From the NCBI GenBank assembly GCA_966250325.1, contig CBINGY010000011.1:24341-88340 (forward strand): 64,000 nt of DNA, read 5' to 3'. Positions 42,783 through 51,450 of the stretch are shown in pieces. The stretch is from Jiulongibacter sp966250325. GTDB lineage: Bacteria; Bacteroidota; Bacteroidia; Cytophagales; Spirosomataceae. A program made the position numbers and the translations under genes. Below the pieces are notes generated by a model, which saw only the letters and a list, made by a program, of their open reading frames with translations, did not search any database and was not told the DNA's origin. How positions within the stretch are numbered: position 1 is the first letter of the stretch; the number at the start of each line of letters is the position of its first letter.

Positions 42783-44105
42783 ATGAATACTTCACGTAGA
42801 GATTTTATAAAGAAATCAACTCTTACTATGGCCGCGGCTTCGTTTTCATCGGCCAGTTATGCCCGTATTTTCGGAGCAAACGAACGGATTAATATCGCGG
42901 TGGCTGGCCTTAACGGACGTGGACGGGCCCACCTAAGCATGGCTAATTCACTCAAAGATCAGATCAATGTCGTAGGTCTAATCGATCCGGATAGACGGGT
43001 TTTTGCCAAATGTTTTCAAGACTTCAAAGCCATTTTACCAGCTGGTACAGCCACCATGGCCGATTACCGGAAAGCCCTTGATAACAAGGATGTGGATGTT
43101 CTTACCATTGCTGCTCCCGATCACTGGCACGCACCTATGGCAATAGACGCGATGAAAGCTGGTAAAGATGTTTATCTGGAAAAGCCCTGCTGTCATAATC
43201 CGGCTGAGGGAGAAATGCTTAAAGCTGCTGTGAAGAAATATGGAAAAAAATTGCAGATAGGAAATCAGCAGCGTTCGTCTCCAACTACCATGTCTCTGAA
43301 GCAAAGCATTGACGAAGGAATCATAGGCGATGCGTATTTTGCTCAAACCTGGTATGAAAACAATCGCGGTAGTATTGGCCGGGGCAAAAAAATAGCTCCA
43401 CCGGCTGAGCTTGACTGGGATTTATGGCAGGGACCCGCACCCAGGAAAGATTTGATGGATAACTATGTTCATTACAACTGGCACTGGTTCTGGCATTGGG
43501 GCACGGGTGAAATTGTAAACAACGGCCTCCATGAAATGGATGTGGCCAGGTGGCTTCTGGGAGTAGATCTTCCAACCAGAGTTGCGTCAGCAGGTGGCAG
43601 GTTTGCTTTTGACGACGACTGGGAATTCTATGATACTCAAAATGTATCCTTTGAATTTGGTGACGGCAAAATGCTGAGCTGGGAAGGCAAGAGCTGTAAC
43701 GGGATGGATGTATACAACAGACCTGGCGGACGCGGCACCTGGATATACGGCACACAGGGCACTGCGGTGGTTGATCGCGGAGGATACAAGATATTCGATA
43801 AGTCAAACCGGGAGATTAAGGTAGAGAATGAACGTAACAGCCGCTCTTCGGTAGATACGCTGGGCGTAACTGGCCTGGATAACTATCATATGCAGAACTT
43901 TGTAAACGCCATTAAAAAAGGGGAAGCCCTTAATTCGCCCATTGAGGAAGCCGTAAAAAGCACCATGTTATGCCATTTGGGTAATATGTCTCAGAAATTC
44001 CGGAAATCGCTGATGGTGGATACCAGTACAGGAAAACCTATGGATGATGAAGCAATGACTCTTTGGAGCCGTACGTATGAAAAAGGATGGGAGCCTAAAG
44101 TCTAG
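42783..44105 (+). CDS. Tat-exported Gfo/Idh/MocA oxidoreductase
   Basis: This 440-residue protein has a twin-arginine signal (TSRRDFIKKS at 3-12, hydrophobic stretch, ASYA), then an N-terminal NAD(P) Rossmann domain (IAVAGLNGRGRAH) and the family motif EKPCCHNPAE, the counterpart of EKP. A beta-sheet domain follows. These enzymes oxidise or reduce sugars, inositols or their derivatives with a tightly bound nicotinamide. Tat export implies that the cofactor is loaded before transport. It is divergent from the PVC-type cytochrome, a possible electron acceptor. A terminator follows at 44126. Confidence 0.85.
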   Translation: MNTSRRDFIKKSTLTMAAASFSSASYARIFGANERINIAVAGLNGRGRAHLSMANSLKDQINVVGLIDPDRRVFAKCFQDFKAILPAGTATMADYRKALDNKDVDVLTIAAPDHWHAPMAIDAMKAGKDVYLEKPCCHNPAEGEMLKAAVKKYGKKLQIGNQQRSSPTTMSLKQSIDEGIIGDAYFAQTWYENNRGSIGRGKKIAPPAELDWDLWQGPAPRKDLMDNYVHYNWHWFWHWGTGEIVNNGLHEMDVARWLLGVDLPTRVASAGGRFAFDDDWEFYDTQNVSFEFGDGKMLSWEGKSCNGMDVYNRPGGRGTWIYGTQGTAVVDRGGYKIFDKSNREIKVENERNSRSSVDTLGVTGLDNYHMQNFVNAIKKGEALNSPIEEAVKSTMLCHLGNMSQKFRKSLMVDTSTGKPMDDEAMTLWSRTYEKGWEPKV

Positions 44106-44125
44106 TCCTTGTTTAAAAATTGTGG

Positions 44126-44160
44126 AAAAGCCGGCAGATTACCTGTCGGCTTTTCTGTTT
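44126..44160 (+). terminator. Terminator after the Gfo/Idh gene
   Basis: AAAAGCCGGCAG pairs with CTGTCGGCTTTT (12 bp with one G-U) around a short ATTAC loop at 44126-44154, followed by CTGTTT. Confidence 0.75.
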
Positions 44161-44206
44161 CATTCAGTGAGAAGTTTCCTACAACTGGTTAATTTCGGTC
44201 AAGGCA

Positions 44207-44674
44207 TTATTTTTCTGTTAGCTCAAAGTGAAAAGGTAAAAACTGATCCACGTCTTTGGCAATAAAAACACTCTCTGCTCCATCCCACATCCATATTTCA
44301 ATGGGTTTCTGTTGTCGGTATCTGATATCTGAAATAACCTGAAGACATGCTGCACACGGTACAAGAGGGTCTGGTACCATATAATTATCTGAATGAGCAG
44401 TAATAGCTATTCTTTGAACGGAGTCAGAGAGATCTTTGGCACACTGAAAAAGAGCCACCCGCTCAGCACATAGTCCCGAGGGAAACGAAGAGTTCTCCTG
44501 ATTTGCTCCGGTTACGATCTGTCCGCTAGTTAATTCAACACTGCACCCTACAAAAAATGTGGAGTAAGGGGCGTAAGATAACTCCTTTGCTTTTGCGGCA
44601 TGCAAAAGAAAAGCCTGGTCGGAATCACCAAGATCAGAGAATTTACAGGGTAACAATTCAACTTCAATGGTCAT
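44207..44674 (-). CDS. cdd: Cytidine deaminase
   Basis: This 155-residue zinc enzyme has the cytidine deaminase pattern CAERVAL (Cys ligand and catalytic Glu) and PCAACLQ (two Cys ligands). Three Cys ligands point to the homotetrameric type. It deaminates cytidine and deoxycytidine for pyrimidine salvage in the cytoplasm. Complete length. Confidence 0.95.
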   Translation of the reverse strand: MTIEVELLPCKFSDLGDSDQAFLLHAAKAKELSYAPYSTFFVGCSVELTSGQIVTGANQENSSFPSGLCAERVALFQCAKDLSDSVQRIAITAHSDNYMVPDPLVPCAACLQVISDIRYRQQKPIEIWMWDGAESVFIAKDVDQFLPFHFELTEK

Positions 44675-44885
44675 TTGTATTCAATTAGGACGTGTTCAAC
44701 TCTATTTTTAATTCTCACTATTCCCTGATTTTCAATGGGAAAGTGATATGAAAGGCAATTTTAAGATTTATTTAGAAAACCTATTGCAACGTTTTCTGAT
44801 TAATATCCATCTAATCAACAAAACCACTCAACATGACGTTTAACCACTTGTGTATTATAAGTTACCTTGCAATGCATAATACTGG

Positions 44886-44893
44886 TAATTTTG
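44886..44893 (+). promoter_or_regulatory. -7 box of the TonB-type receptor gene
   Basis: TAATTTTG matches the -7 consensus, 48 bases before the ATG at 44942. A TTG at 44867-44869 lies 16 bases upstream, slightly short of the usual spacer. The region 44675-44941 holds nothing else I can recognise. Confidence 0.4.
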
Positions 44894-44941
44894 AAACGTC
44901 AAAAGACAAAAACAGCTATTACTATAAGATTAAACCAAAAA

Positions 44942-47401
44942 ATGAAAAAGCTATTACTATTACTTTTTATGCCATTCCTATGTCTGGCAGCACAAACGCG
45001 TAAGGTTTCCGGAACGGTGCTCGATGAAAATTCTGCACCATTGCCTTTTGCCAATGTACTTCTACTTAAATCTTCAGATTCTACACTGGTCAAAGCAGTT
45101 GCCTCAGATATGGATGGGAATTTTGAGCTTACAGAGCTTCCGGATGGCAGCTATATGCTGAAAATTTCCATGGTGGGCTACACGGATTTCTTTACACCGA
45201 TGTTTCAGCTGAATGCGAGTAATCAGGAGTTCAAACTTCAGCCAGTAAAGCTGGCTCAGAACACAAATCAACTTGCCGAGGTGCAGGTGGTAGCCAAGAA
45301 GCCTTTCATTGAACAGCAGATAGACCGAACTGTGGTAAATGTAGAAAATAGCATTGTAGGTAGCGGAAATACGGCCCTGGAGGTTCTGGAAAAAGCTCCG
45401 GGTATTGTCATAGACCGTCAGAATAATGATCTGAAGTTGAAGAACAAAAACGGTGTGATGGTGATGATTGATGGCCGAAGGAATTATCTTTCCAATGAAG
45501 CCTTAATTGAAATGCTCAATAATATGGGCTCCGATCAAATCAGTAGCATCGAGATCATCACCAATCCGTCATCCAAATACGATGCGGCTGGTAACTCCGG
45601 TATCATTAACATCAAGCTTAAGAAGAATAAATCGTTCGGAACCAATGGAAGCGTCTCTCTTTCGGTGGGAGATGCGTATATCCCGAATAGTACAGATGAT
45701 CTTTACAGGGGATCAGCTAACCTAACTTTGAATCATCGTAATCAGAAATGGAATATTTACGGAAACGGAGGCACTAATAGAAATGCGTTTTATAATGATA
45801 ACGGGCTTATCAGAAGTACCAATTTTGAGGGTCTTCGTTCAGAATTTAATCAGGTTTCGCAGCGTGCAGGTAAAGGAATTTATTCTTCCACACGGGTAGG
45901 GGCTGATTACTTCGCAAGTGATAAAACTACCTTGGGTATCATGGTAGATGCCAATAACTGGAATGGAATGATGAATTCTGACGGATTGACAAAAATCCGT
46001 GAATTACAGAACGGGACAATCACAAACAGCTCATTGGTACCGCTTTCAAGCCGAGATATGGATAATTGGAATGTGACAGCCAATTTTAATGTGAAACATA
46101 ACTTCAATGACCAGGGGAAAGAAATGACTTTTGATGTAGATTACAGCGGTTTCAGAAGTTACGCGTTTCAGTCTTTTGATACCCGTTTTTTTAATTCCGA
46201 CAATCAGCAGACTTCATCTTTAATTCAAAGAAATACAACCCCTTCAGATATCGATATTTTCGCGGCAAGAGCCGATTTCACTTTCCCACTGGAGAATAAG
46301 CTAAAGCTAGAGTTTGGAGCCAAGACCAGTTACGTTCAAACCGATAACGACTTCATCTTTGAAGTTCAGGAAGATGGTAACTGGATGATAGACAACGGAA
46401 AAACCAATCATTTCATTTACACCGAGTTTGTCAACGCTGCCTATTTCAATGTAGGAAAACAATGGGAGAAAATTGGTTTACAGGGTGGTTTGAGAGCCGA
46501 GCATACGTCATCAGAGGGGAATTCCATTACACTGGACAAAGTGGTTCCCAGAAACTACCTGAGTCTTTTCCCCACCATGTTCCTCAATCAGCAGTTGAGT
46601 AAAGATCATGCTCTTCGTTATTCGTACAGCAGACGTATTGGCAGACCAAATTATCAGCAGTTGAATCCGTTCCTTTTCTTCCTTGATCCTTATACCTTTC
46701 AGAAAGGCAATGAGTTTCTGAATCCTCAATTCACTGACAACTTAGAACTAACGTACACTTTCAAAGGTGCTGCATCACTTACGCTAGGATACGCACATAC
46801 GAAGGATAACATGTTTGACATTATCGAGCAAAATGATGAAAGCCGAATTACTTTTCAAACCAATACCAACCTGGATAAAGTAGAAAATTACTCAGCAAAC
46901 CTGTCTTTTCCGGTACCAGTGACTAAATGGTGGAATATGCATAATAACTTCAGTTTGTATTATGCCCGTTTCAGAGATAATAATGTAAGCGGCGGCGTGC
47001 TTGATGTGGGTCAAATGGCCTATAATTTCTACACCGGTAGCACTTTTACATTGAAAAAGGGCTGGTCTGCTGAAGCAAATATGTGGTATAACTCACCTCA
47101 GGTAATGGGAATAATAACTGCTACCAAGGCTCAGTATGCCGTAAATATTGGTGCTCAGAAAACGATTCTGGATAAGAAAGGAAAACTGAAACTAAATGTA
47201 AGTGACTTATTCTTAACCTCGTTTTTCAACGGAGCCATTGACTATCAGAATGTGGATCTGAAAGTCACAAACCGTTGGACCAGTCGCAGAGCTACTTTAA
47301 CGTTTACCTACAATTTTGGTAACCAGAACGTAAAAGCAAGCCGTAGAAGAAGCACGGCCACAGAGGATTTGAAACAAAGAGCTGGCGGCGGTGACCAATA
47401 A
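44942..47401 (+). CDS. Outer membrane beta-barrel receptor with carboxypeptidase-like N-domain
   Basis: This 819-residue protein has a signal peptide (FMPFLCLAAQ), a CarboxypepD_reg-like domain (RKVSGTVLDENSAPLPFANV to about 115), a plug-like domain (about 125-215, ALEVLEKAPGIVIDRQNND) and a C-terminal outer-membrane barrel. It belongs to the TonB-dependent receptor-like 'outer membrane beta-barrel family' common in Bacteroidota. No SusD partner or TonB box is evident, so the substrate is open. The start is ATG 44942; a TTG at 44867 would add 25 residues before the signal. A terminator follows. Confidence 0.85.
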   Translation: MKKLLLLLFMPFLCLAAQTRKVSGTVLDENSAPLPFANVLLLKSSDSTLVKAVASDMDGNFELTELPDGSYMLKISMVGYTDFFTPMFQLNASNQEFKLQPVKLAQNTNQLAEVQVVAKKPFIEQQIDRTVVNVENSIVGSGNTALEVLEKAPGIVIDRQNNDLKLKNKNGVMVMIDGRRNYLSNEALIEMLNNMGSDQISSIEIITNPSSKYDAAGNSGIINIKLKKNKSFGTNGSVSLSVGDAYIPNSTDDLYRGSANLTLNHRNQKWNIYGNGGTNRNAFYNDNGLIRSTNFEGLRSEFNQVSQRAGKGIYSSTRVGADYFASDKTTLGIMVDANNWNGMMNSDGLTKIRELQNGTITNSSLVPLSSRDMDNWNVTANFNVKHNFNDQGKEMTFDVDYSGFRSYAFQSFDTRFFNSDNQQTSSLIQRNTTPSDIDIFAARADFTFPLENKLKLEFGAKTSYVQTDNDFIFEVQEDGNWMIDNGKTNHFIYTEFVNAAYFNVGKQWEKIGLQGGLRAEHTSSEGNSITLDKVVPRNYLSLFPTMFLNQQLSKDHALRYSYSRRIGRPNYQQLNPFLFFLDPYTFQKGNEFLNPQFTDNLELTYTFKGAASLTLGYAHTKDNMFDIIEQNDESRITFQTNTNLDKVENYSANLSFPVPVTKWWNMHNNFSLYYARFRDNNVSGGVLDVGQMAYNFYTGSTFTLKKGWSAEANMWYNSPQVMGIITATKAQYAVNIGAQKTILDKKGKLKLNVSDLFLTSFFNGAIDYQNVDLKVTNRWTSRRATLTFTYNFGNQNVKASRRRSTATEDLKQRAGGGDQ

Positions 47402-47437
47402 GATTTTTGATACAGTTTAAGTTTAGAGGTTTGACTG

Positions 47438-47470
47438 AAAGCATCTTTGAATTTTCGGAGGTGCTTTTTT
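47438..47470 (+). terminator. Terminator after the beta-barrel receptor gene
   Basis: AAAGCATCT pairs with AGGTGCTTT (9 bp, one G-U) over a 12-base loop, followed by several T at 47467-47471. It abuts the end of the convergent hydrolase gene. Confidence 0.7.
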
Positions 47471-48421
47471 TCATTTCGCAAGCTTTAAAGCCAGATTTTC
47501 CACAAAAGAATAAAGCCCCGTGTTTTGAATGAATCCCACATGCCCACCTTTAGGAGGTAAAAGGAGGTTAATTCTTTTGTTGGAAGCGGCCTCGCCCAGA
47601 TCAAAGCATTCTTTTCCCAAAAAAGGATCATTGAGTGCCTGAACGATGTACGTTTCAATGCCAATTTGAGAAAGTAAAGGCTTTACCGACGCCCTTTCAT
47701 AGAAATCCAGGGCATCGAGGTAGCCATGCAAAGGGGCTGTGTACGTGCTATCAAAGTCATAAAAGTCTTTGATACGATCAAAATAACCATCAAAAATAAG
47801 GTTTGGATGCTCCGGGAAAAGTTTGGATTTAGCCTCGATTTTAACCGCGAGCTTTTTTATAAAGCGTTCCATGTAAAACCGTTTTCCTGGTTTACAGAGT
47901 TCGTTCACTGAGCTTTTCAAGTCGAGCGGAACGGAGGCTGCAAGGGCCATTTTGACTTCAGCAGGGAGCTTTTCGGGTTTCTCACCCAATAGACGAAGCG
48001 TGAGGCTACCGCCCATACTAAATCCAGCAAGAATAATTTCTTTGTATTTGTACTTCGCGATTGCATACTCCACCACATACCGAAGATCTTCCGCATCACC
48101 GTGATGATAAAAGCGTGGAAGCCGGTTCAATTCACCGCTACAACTTCGGGCGTTCCAGCCAAGTCCGTCATAACCTGCCTGTGCCAGTACGGCAATCATC
48201 CCGGTAACGTAGTGGCGGGTGGAGTCGCCCTCCAGCCCATGTGTGACAATCACCAGCTTTTCGCTGCCTCTGCGGCTCCAGTCCAGATCCAGAAAATCGC
48301 CATCTGGAAGTTCCAGCCTCTCCCTGAAATAGTTGACAGGGATTTTACGGAATAAACTCGGAATAATAGTTTGAAGATGCCCGTTAAACTGCCAGATAGG
48401 CGGGCGAAATGAAAACTCCAA
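47471..48421 (-). CDS. Alpha/beta hydrolase, YheT family
   Basis: This 316-residue alpha/beta-hydrolase has a typical YheT opening (PPIWQFNGHLQTIIPSLF), the oxyanion region VTHGLEGDSTRHY, the nucleophile elbow GFSMGGS and the late His in GGHVGFI. It probably hydrolyses an ester or lipid; the natural substrate is unknown. No ATG exists upstream before a stop, so the start is TTG at 48421. Cytosolic; no signal peptide. Confidence 0.85.
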   Translation of the reverse strand: MEFSFRPPIWQFNGHLQTIIPSLFRKIPVNYFRERLELPDGDFLDLDWSRRGSEKLVIVTHGLEGDSTRHYVTGMIAVLAQAGYDGLGWNARSCSGELNRLPRFYHHGDAEDLRYVVEYAIAKYKYKEIILAGFSMGGSLTLRLLGEKPEKLPAEVKMALAASVPLDLKSSVNELCKPGKRFYMERFIKKLAVKIEAKSKLFPEHPNLIFDGYFDRIKDFYDFDSTYTAPLHGYLDALDFYERASVKPLLSQIGIETYIVQALNDPFLGKECFDLGEAASNKRINLLLPPKGGHVGFIQNTGLYSFVENLALKLAK

Positions 48422-48554
48422 TTGAATTTTTGTTGCAAAATTATCAAAATTATGATCGCTTCGGGTGGAAATTCTCTATTCCTCTCATTAACAGGCACCA
48501 GCAAAAAATAATGAAATTATAAGGCAGAATGAAACTCAAATTCATTTCAATGCT

Positions 48555-48562
48555 TAATTTTG
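48555..48562 (+). promoter_or_regulatory. -7 box of tRNA-Leu
   Basis: TAATTTTG lies 9 bases before the mature tRNA start, a fitting distance for a short 5' leader. No good TTTG was found at -33. Confidence 0.4.
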
Positions 48563-48571
48563 CGGGCAGAT

Positions 48572-48653
48572 GCCCAGATGGTGAAACTGGTAGACACGCT
48601 GTCTTCAGGTGGCAGTGCCGCAAGGTGTGCAGGTTCGATTCCTGTTCTGGGTA
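48572..48653 (+). tRNA. tRNA-Leu (anticodon CAG)
   Basis: A complete cloverleaf can be drawn. The acceptor stem is GCCCAGA with TCTGGGT (G-U at the first pair). The D arm carries AAACTGGTAGA. The anticodon stem is CTGTC/GGCAG with loop TTCAGGT, giving anticodon CAG for codon CUG. A long variable arm (TGCCGCAAGGTGT) marks class II, and the T arm is GCAGG-TTCGATT-CCTGT. The discriminator base is A and the CCA is not encoded. Confidence 0.95.
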
Positions 48654-48654
48654 C

Positions 48655-48686
48655 AAAGCTTCGGTTTTTAAGCCGAAGCTTTTTTA
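48655..48686 (+). terminator. Terminator of tRNA-Leu
   Basis: AAGCTTCGG pairs with CCGAAGCTT around a T/A loop, then TTTTTTATT. It begins two bases after the tRNA. Confidence 0.85.
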
Positions 48687-48780
48687 TTGGATTCTGAACT
48701 TATTCAGACCAGTTAGTCTAAACTTTTCATTCTGCACAATCGTTCTGTCAATACACCTGATATTTCTATCAAATCAACCT

Positions 48781-49887
48781 ATGAAAGGCTTTAAATTCTC
48801 CGATTTCAAACCAGATCTAAAGGCAGGTTCTACTTTTGAGAGCCTCTTGAATATCTTCGAGCAATTGTTGCTGATTTTTGCGGGTGATGTTTCTCAGGCT
48901 CTGGACTATATGAATGAATTGGACAGACGCTACAATCTCACCAACGATACCTATGCCATGGCCGATTTCATTCAGGATCTCATAGATAAAGGATACATCA
49001 AACAGGAGGAAGGCTCCCAGGGAGATATGATCATGACTCCCAAAGCAGAGAAAAGTATCAGAAGCCGGAGTCTGGAAGAAATTTTCGGGAAACTGAAGCG
49101 AACAAAAAACAGCGGCACACATAAATCTCCGTTTGGAGGTTCTGGCGGAGAGAAATCAACGGATACACGTGCATTTCAGTTTGGTGATAATCTGGAACAA
49201 ATCAACATGACTGAGAGCTTAAAAAATGCCCAGATCAATACGGGTCTGGGAGACAGTTTTATGCTTACTGAACGGGATCTGGAGGTGATGGATACCGAAC
49301 AAAGTTTGAATACAGCTACCGTCTTAATGATTGATGTAAGTCATTCCATGATCCTCTACGGAGAGGATCGGATTACTCCGGCAAAAAAAGTAGCGTTGGC
49401 TCTGGCCGAGCTCATCAAAACACGTTATCCGAAAGATACCCTGGATATTCTGGTCTTCGGAAACGATGCCTGGACTATTGAACTCAAGGATATTCCTTAC
49501 CTGGAAGTGGGCCCTTATCACACAAATACAGTAGCCGGGCTTGAACTGGCAATGAATCTGCTGAGACGTAGAAAAACTAAGAACAAGCAGATCTTTATGA
49601 TAACCGATGGCAAACCTACCTGCCTGAAAGAAGGAATTAAGTACTACAAAAATGCGTTCGGGCTGGACCGAAAAATTGTCAACAAAACGTTGACAATAGC
49701 CGCCCAGGCTCGCAGAATGGATATTCCGGTAACCACCTTTATGATTGCCTCTGATCCATACCTGCAGCAGTTTGTTCGTGATTTTACCAAGGTAAATAAT
49801 GGCCGAGCTTATTATTCAAATCTGGACGGACTTGGAGGTTTTGTTCTCGAAGACTTTGAAAGAAACCGACGTAAAAAAGTGAAGTGA
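48781..49887 (+). CDS. VWA-domain protein
   Basis: This 368-residue protein has an N-terminal helical part (about 1-170) and a C-terminal von Willebrand A domain. The metal site is DVSHS at 185-189, followed by the conserved Thr/Asp region IFMITDGKPTCL. In Bacteroidota similar proteins pair with a MoxR/Mg-chelatase-type AAA ATPase and act as a chaperone-like pair. No such ATPase is in this window, so the partner is elsewhere. The start is ATG 48781; a longer frame back to 48529 would run through the tRNA gene and is rejected. Cytosolic. Confidence 0.85.
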   Translation: MKGFKFSDFKPDLKAGSTFESLLNIFEQLLLIFAGDVSQALDYMNELDRRYNLTNDTYAMADFIQDLIDKGYIKQEEGSQGDMIMTPKAEKSIRSRSLEEIFGKLKRTKNSGTHKSPFGGSGGEKSTDTRAFQFGDNLEQINMTESLKNAQINTGLGDSFMLTERDLEVMDTEQSLNTATVLMIDVSHSMILYGEDRITPAKKVALALAELIKTRYPKDTLDILVFGNDAWTIELKDIPYLEVGPYHTNTVAGLELAMNLLRRRKTKNKQIFMITDGKPTCLKEGIKYYKNAFGLDRKIVNKTLTIAAQARRMDIPVTTFMIASDPYLQQFVRDFTKVNNGRAYYSNLDGLGGFVLEDFERNRRKKVK

Positions 49888-49926
49888 TCCAACCGCAAAA
49901 AACGTATCGTATATAGACCAAAAATA

Positions 49927-50709
49927 ATGACCCGTATAAATAGGATAGAGAGCGAACTAAATGATTTACGTGCACAGCTTCAAAAACACAGGTTATATAC
50001 TCAACTAGCTGACCTGGAGGACATAAAAATATTTATGGAGTGGCACGTGTTTGCCGTTTGGGATTTTATGTCTTTGCTCAAATCTCTTCAGCAGCAACTT
50101 ACTTGTGTAAGAATTCCATGGGTACCTGCCAGCAATGTCACTTTATCCAGGTTTATTAATGAAATTGTTCATGGGGAAGAGAGTGATCTCGATTTTGACG
50201 GACAACCTTCTTCACATTTCGAGATGTATCTGCAGGCCATGAAAGAAATAGGGGCCAGTACATCCACCATTGAAGATTTTGTGAAGAATGCCGATTCTGT
50301 TCAGGCGGTTTATTCACAATTAGAAATCCCTGAGATTCCTTACGAAATCAAGGATTTTGTGAATTTCACTTTTCAGGTGATTGAATCGGGAGAAACTCAC
50401 CGTATCGCCTCTGCTTTTACCTATGGAAGGGAAGATGTGATCCCTGATATGTTTCTTGAGATAATAAACGGAAAAGAACATCCAGGTGCCAGTACGAAAT
50501 TAGAGTATTACCTTCGTCGTCATATTGAACTCGATGGAGATGAACACGGTCCTCTGTCGTTGAAAATGATTTCAGAACTGTGTGGCGATAACGAAAACAA
50601 ATGGAAAGAAGCTGGGGAAACTGCCAGAGAGGCATTGAAAAAAAGAGTAGCCTTGTGGGATGGCATAAGTAAAGCTATGGAAACCCGGCTAGAAAAAATA
50701 GCCGGATGA
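49927..50709 (+). CDS. DUF3050 protein (heme-oxygenase-like fold)
   Basis: This 260-residue helical protein matches DUF3050: IKIFMEWHVFAVWDFMSLLK near the start, EIVHGEESD, then RIASAFTYGREDVIPDMF and YLRRHIELDGDEHGPLSLKM. His and Glu residues are spaced as in heme-oxygenase-like di-metal or heme proteins. No activity is known. Single gene between the VWA gene and nth, in the same direction. Confidence 0.85.
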   Translation: MTRINRIESELNDLRAQLQKHRLYTQLADLEDIKIFMEWHVFAVWDFMSLLKSLQQQLTCVRIPWVPASNVTLSRFINEIVHGEESDLDFDGQPSSHFEMYLQAMKEIGASTSTIEDFVKNADSVQAVYSQLEIPEIPYEIKDFVNFTFQVIESGETHRIASAFTYGREDVIPDMFLEIINGKEHPGASTKLEYYLRRHIELDGDEHGPLSLKMISELCGDNENKWKEAGETAREALKKRVALWDGISKAMETRLEKIAG

Positions 50710-50727
50710 TATTTTTCCAAGCGGCAC

Positions 50728-50759
50728 TTTTATCAAAATCCAGCTTTCGCGTAGCTTTG
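50728..50759 (+). promoter_or_regulatory. Promoter of nth, near-leaderless
   Basis: TTTT at 50728-50731, 20 bases, then TAGCTTTG at 50752-50759. The box ends four bases before the ATG at 50764, so the transcript would start at or next to the start codon. Confidence 0.45.
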
Positions 50760-50763
50760 CGGG

Positions 50764-51450
50764 ATGACTAAAAAACAGCGTTACAGGGGAATTGTAGAAT
50801 TTTTCTCTACACATCAACCTAACCCGGAAACCGAACTTCAGTACACCAATCCCTATGAGCTTATAGTGGCGGTGGTGTTGTCTGCTCAATGCACAGACAA
50901 ACGGGTAAATCTGGTAACACCCTTTCTTTTTGACAAGTATCCTACGGTTTCAGCACTTGCCGCAGCCAATTCGGACGATGTTTTTGAGGTAATCCGTAGC
51001 ATTTCTTATCCCAATAATAAAGCGAAACACCTGGTTGGGCTGGGTAGAATGCTGGTTGAGCAATTTCAGGGAGAGGTGCCTTCCACGGTCGAAGAGCTGG
51101 TAAAGTTGCCTGGTGTTGGTCGAAAAACAGCCAATGTAATTGCTTCTGTCATTCATAATTTGCCCACAATGGCTGTTGATACCCATGTTTTTCGGGTTTC
51201 ACACAGGCTGGGTTTGGTAGCTCCTGCTTCCAAAACTCCTCTGGATGTAGAAAAAGAACTGGTAAAAGGTTTCAGTAACGCTGAGATACCTAAAGCTCAT
51301 CACTGGTTAATTCTTCACGGCAGGTATGTATGTTTGGCAAGGAATCCCAAATGCGAAACATGCGGTATCACCTCCTTTTGTAAGTCGTTTGAAAAGATTA
51401 AAAAGTATGGAATTAAAGCAGTTGATGAAAAACTTCCGAAAATCGGGTGA
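50764..51450 (+). CDS. nth: Endonuclease III
   Basis: This 228-residue DNA glycosylase/AP lyase has helix-hairpin-helix LPGVGRKTANVIASV with catalytic Lys121, catalytic Asp139 in VDTHVFR, and the four-cysteine iron-sulfur cluster (Cys190, 197, 200, 206). It removes oxidised pyrimidines in base excision repair. Complete length. Its last 44 bases overlap the start of the MOSC gene in another frame, so the two are probably translated from one message. Confidence 0.95.
   Translation: MTKKQRYRGIVEFFSTHQPNPETELQYTNPYELIVAVVLSAQCTDKRVNLVTPFLFDKYPTVSALAAANSDDVFEVIRSISYPNNKAKHLVGLGRMLVEQFQGEVPSTVEELVKLPGVGRKTANVIASVIHNLPTMAVDTHVFRVSHRLGLVAPASKTPLDVEKELVKGFSNAEIPKAHHWLILHGRYVCLARNPKCETCGITSFCKSFEKIKKYGIKAVDEKLPKIG

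Noticed and set aside
43321..43806. 161-codon antisense frame in the Gfo/Idh gene
   Set aside because: Cys- and Ser-rich shadow without any recognisable domain.
48572..48653. tRNA-Leu as an attachment site for an integrated element
   Set aside because: No integrase, no repeated tRNA 3' end in the window, and downstream genes are ordinary.
48529..48780. 84-codon N-terminal extension of the VWA protein
   Set aside because: It would translate the tRNA-Leu and its terminator; the ATG at 48781 fits the domain start.
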